Virus record (IMG/VR): IMGVR_UViG_3300027733_000229
Coordinates: 1 to 21,881 of that record
Direction: 5' to 3' (one strand)
DNA length: 21,881 bases
DNA from: a virus
Each line of letters begins with the position of its first letter. Position 1 is the stretch's first letter. The notes below the pieces were generated by a model. It was not told the DNA's origin. It searched no databases and worked only from the letters and a program-made list of their open reading frames with translations. Below, piece after piece: positions 19,906-21,881 of the stretch. A program made the position numbers and the translations under genes.

Positions 19906-20273
19906 TTTTTTCTTTCCAAATATATTATTCTATCATTCAGTGAATCAATTTGTTTTTGGTATGATGCGGTTAAAGTATTAAATGTTTTAAGTTGTTCGTT
20001 AAAAATTGTTTGTTGATTTATTATAGTTTCTAATTTTGTTTGTGTTATATCAAATCTAGATTTCAACAATTCGTCTTGTTGTTTATCAAATGCTATTTGT
20101 TTTTCTACATATGAGCTAAATTTATCTTGTCGAACATAGTTTGTAGATAGCCACATTGTATAGTATCCTATACTTAAAAAAGCAATTAATGTTAATAGTG
20201 GTTTTATTACTAAGTTTATAAATGCTCTATGTTTGTTTTCAAAGTCATTAAATTTATCCATCGAATTTGGCAT
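19902..20273 (-). CDS. Membrane-anchored coiled-coil protein, 123 aa
   Basis: The protein starts MPNSMDKFNDFENKHRAFIN. One membrane span at about residues 20-42 ('LVIKPLLTLIAFLSIGYYTM') is followed by a long coiled coil to the C-terminus ('TQTKLETIINQQTIFNEQLK', 'YQKQIDSLNDRIIYLERKK'). A short cytoplasmic N-terminus and a periplasmic coiled coil would resemble inner-membrane spanin subunits or adhesion-blocking phage proteins. No outer-membrane partner is adjacent, so function remains open. Confidence 0.7.
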   Translation of the reverse strand: MPNSMDKFNDFENKHRAFINLVIKPLLTLIAFLSIGYYTMWLSTNYVRQDKFSSYVEKQIAFDKQQDELLKSRFDITQTKLETIINQQTIFNEQLKTFNTLTASYQKQIDSLNDRIIYLERKK

Positions 20274-20345
20274 ATTCTAGTATCAAATACTTACCTCTGA
20301 AAAATTGTATTTGACAATGTTTTTTTATATAGTAATCTGAAGTAG

Positions 20346-21524
20346 ATGAGCATTAATACAAACTCAAAACAAACAAAACAAGAACAAGTATTGTCCCTAC
20401 ATAAAAAGGGAAAATCTAACACCGAAATATCAGAAATTTTGGGTGTACCAAGGTCAACCGTTTTCGATTGGATTACTGGTAGGAAACGAACCACGAAGGT
20501 AAAAACTACTATAATCGAAGAAGAATCTTCATATGATGAAAATGACAATCGAGTTGATATTATTACAGAACAAGAATCTGAACAACCAGAATCGTTTCCC
20601 TTCATTTCTAATTTTTCAAAATTTGATGAACAAAAAATCAAAGAAATTTTGACGAATATCAAAGCTGTTCAATATCCTGCACCACCAAGACCGAGAACAT
20701 ATTTTGAACCAAATAAAATAGCTCTTGTTATTGGTGATACTCATTTTGGGGTTGAGTGTTGGAATACTCTAGATATTTTTCTACAAGTTGTAGATGAGCT
20801 TAAACCACAGAAGGTTATTCTAAATGGTGATACGGTTGATATGTTATCGATCAGTCGTTATTCAAAAGATCCTCGTCACACGCATACTTTGAACGATGAG
20901 ATTTTGGCATATCATAAATTTTTAAAAATTTTACATGATATTACAGAGCCATATCAAACAGAGATTTTAGAAACTAATGGAAATCATTCGGGAAATGGCG
21001 TAGAAGGTCGCTGGTGGCGTTATATCTCTTCCAGTGACGATATTAAGCAATTACTATGTATTCCTGCTATTGCTAATAACCTTTCATATTCAAAGGTATT
21101 CCATCCACATGAAAGTTGGTCACGAATTAAATTGATTGAATCCAATGAAGATGAGGAATCTATTGTTGAACTTCCAGATGATTTGTTTGTTCTTCATGGA
21201 GATGTTGTAAGAAAAAATGGTGGGTTTTCTGCAAGAGGAACATTCGAAAAACGATATGCTTCAACTATCACAAATCATACTCACAGAATTGGTTCTACCT
21301 GCCAAAGAATTCCTCGTATTGGATCTCGTCCAGATCAAATTATTAAAAATTATGAAAATGGATGTGCATGTAAATTGAATCCAACTTATGTTTCAGGTGC
21401 TAATTGGCAAAATGGTTTTTCCATCGTTAATTACACCGAAGATGTAACCGGAGTGGAAACGGTTGTTGTTCATAATAAGAGAGCAACTGTTTGTTCCCTT
21501 AACAAAACAATTAGAGTTAGTTAA
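20346..21524 (+). CDS. HTH-metallophosphoesterase fusion protein
   Basis: This 392-residue protein is one of only two clear plus-strand genes. Residues 11-48 form a helix-turn-helix of the transposase/homeodomain type ('KKGKSNTEISEILGVPRSTV' then 'FDWITGRK'). An acidic linker (50-100) leads to a calcineurin-like phosphoesterase domain: GDTHFG at 130-135, NGDTVD at 160-165, NGNHSG at 211-216, HGD at 284-286 and HTH at 311-313. The domain pair suggests an enzyme directed to DNA, for example a nuclease or a phosphatase acting at a bound site. Similar phosphoesterases occur widely in phages without assigned roles. Two strong terminators follow the stop. The upstream region has TTGACA at 20311 but no well-spaced -10. 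Confidence 0.85.
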   Translation: MSINTNSKQTKQEQVLSLHKKGKSNTEISEILGVPRSTVFDWITGRKRTTKVKTTIIEEESSYDENDNRVDIITEQESEQPESFPFISNFSKFDEQKIKEILTNIKAVQYPAPPRPRTYFEPNKIALVIGDTHFGVECWNTLDIFLQVVDELKPQKVILNGDTVDMLSISRYSKDPRHTHTLNDEILAYHKFLKILHDITEPYQTEILETNGNHSGNGVEGRWWRYISSSDDIKQLLCIPAIANNLSYSKVFHPHESWSRIKLIESNEDEESIVELPDDLFVLHGDVVRKNGGFSARGTFEKRYASTITNHTHRIGSTCQRIPRIGSRPDQIIKNYENGCACKLNPTYVSGANWQNGFSIVNYTEDVTGVETVVVHNKRATVCSLNKTIRVS

Positions 21525-21536
21525 ACTTTACTAACA

Positions 21537-21698
21537 TTATTTAAAAATTGCGAAGAAGTTAATAAATTTCTTCGCAATTTTTTTATATATATTAATAAAC
21601 CAATTTTTTTGTATTGGTTTTTTATCTATTTTTTGCATTAACTTTTCCACTTCCTCTTTTATAGAATCTCTATATAATCTGCTTGAGGAGTGACGCAT
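21537..21698 (-). CDS. Doubtful 53-aa basic ORF crossing two terminators
   Basis: The frame starts MRHSSSRLYRDSIKEEVEKL and continues into 'IQKNWFINIYKKIAKKFINF'. A late-promoter-like GATAAATA lies seven bases upstream. Against it, its second half is encoded by the two plus-strand hairpins, which may explain its Lys/Phe/Ile composition. Real only if the hairpins serve both purposes. Confidence 0.3.
   Translation of the reverse strand: MRHSSSRLYRDSIKEEVEKLMQKIDKKPIQKNWFINIYKKIAKKFINFFAIFK
21543..21582 (+). terminator. Strong hairpin terminator after the phosphoesterase gene
   Basis: A perfect 15-bp stem, AAAAATTGCGAAGAA/TTCTTCGCAATTTTT, with a 10-base loop and a T run. It is 18 bases after the stop codon. 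Being flanked by A and T runs, it may work in both directions. Confidence 0.85.
21597..21623 (+). terminator. Second hairpin terminator, tandem
   Basis: Stem AAACCAAT/ATTGGTTT with an 8-base loop, followed by further T bases. It lies 14 bases after the first terminator and would back it up. Confidence 0.65.
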
Positions 21699-21705
21699 GA
21701 TGTAA

Positions 21706-21713
21706 TATTTATC
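21706..21713 (-). promoter_or_regulatory. Late-promoter-like octamer near the right edge
   Basis: GATAAATA on the minus strand, seven of eight bases of TATAAATA, seven bases before the ATG of the doubtful 53-aa frame and after a strong terminator. It is the best support for transcription of that frame. Confidence 0.3.
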
Positions 21714-21722
21714 AATATAAAC

Positions 21723-21757
21723 AAAAATGCCTCAATAAAAAATATTGAGGCATTTTT
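21723..21757. terminator. Bidirectional hairpin terminator
   Basis: A perfect 15-bp stem, AAAAATGCCTCAATA/TATTGAGGCATTTTT, with an AAAAA loop. The A run on one side and T run on the other allow termination on both strands. It comes 22 bases after the stop of the minus-strand gene at the right edge and also faces plus-strand read-through. Confidence 0.82.
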
Positions 21758-21778
21758 ATAAAAAAACTTAGTAAAGTA

Positions 21779-21881
21779 CTATTCTTTAATTCCAACAACA
21801 AGCTCTTTCCACGAAACAAAAGTTTCCAAATTTTCTGGCTTATCCCAACCAAAAAACCAAAATTTTTCTTTTCTATATTGA
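21779..21881 (-). CDS. C-terminal end of a gene entering from the right edge
   Basis: The last 33 codons read QYRKEKFWFFGWDKPENLET then FVSWKELVVGIKE and a TAG at 21781-21779. The Trp/Phe-rich composition is protein-like and a strong terminator follows directly. The rest of the gene is outside the window. No family recognised. Confidence 0.6.
   Translation of the reverse strand, partial: QYRKEKFWFFGWDKPENLETFVSWKELVVGIKE

Noticed and set aside
20311-20333. TTGACA followed by TATAGT before the HTH-phosphoesterase gene as a sigma70 promoter.
   Set aside because: The spacing is only 11 bases, and no well-placed -10 lies at 16-18 bases.
1-21881. TTCGCAA occurs about ten times on the plus strand and almost never on the other, looking like a strand-biased motif.
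   Set aside because: Most copies are Cys-Glu codon pairs (TGC GAA) or Ala-Lys/Leu-Arg pairs in the minus-strand genes, so gene orientation explains the bias.
1-21881. CRISPR array or long direct repeats.
   Set aside because: No regularly spaced repeated units were seen; the only repeats are protein-level ones in the adhesin-like gene and terminator hairpins.

Overview
The window looks like part of a large, AT-rich, T4-like (myovirus-type) phage genome that infects a Gram-negative host. The evidence is: tightly packed small genes nearly all on the minus strand, often joined by ATGA stop/start overlaps; two RNA ligases; a YopX-family protein; three calcineurin-like phosphoesterases; T4-late-promoter-like octamers (TATAAATA and variants) just upstream of virion- or lysis-type genes; two proteins with T4-internal-protein-like N-termini; a predicted unimolecular spanin with a lipobox; and phage-borne tRNA and tmRNA genes. 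Many starts lack a Shine-Dalgarno sequence, which would fit a Bacteroidota host, but the host cannot be settled from this sequence.

Layout. Positions 1-6696 (minus): about 20 small accessory genes, mostly unknown, with a YopX-like protein and an LpxH-like phosphoesterase, ending in an Rnl1-type RNA ligase. 6750-7826 (plus): a free-standing LAGLIDADG homing endonuclease with its own terminator, inserted against the prevailing strand. 7889-9735 (minus): a surface-type beta protein with autotransporter-like repeats and two small downstream genes. 9728-13453 (minus): a second phosphoesterase, an HNH endonuclease, an M14-type zinc carboxypeptidase-like enzyme and a candidate internal virion protein. 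13473-15739 (minus): a four-TM protein, small unknowns and the u-spanin. 15761-17250 (minus): a dedicated RNA operon. 17309-20273 (minus): a second, DraRnl-type RNA ligase, a deaminase, a second candidate internal protein and a membrane coiled-coil protein. 20346-21524 (plus): an HTH-phosphoesterase fusion. The right edge carries three strong hairpin terminators and the end of another minus-strand gene.

The most striking part is the RNA operon. A consensus promoter (TTGACA-N17-TATATT) is followed by about 800 nt of highly structured, non-coding-looking RNA with a clear pseudoknot. Its size and context resemble the GOLLD/ROOL class of giant phage RNAs. Next come a complete tmRNA, tRNA-Tyr(GTA) and tRNA-Glu(TTC), then a hairpin terminator. 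The tmRNA has a convincing tRNA-like domain and pseudoknots, and encodes an unusually long, acidic 35-residue tag ending in YCALAA. Together with the two RNA ligases, the region suggests that the phage invests in translation quality control and RNA maintenance during infection (inference).
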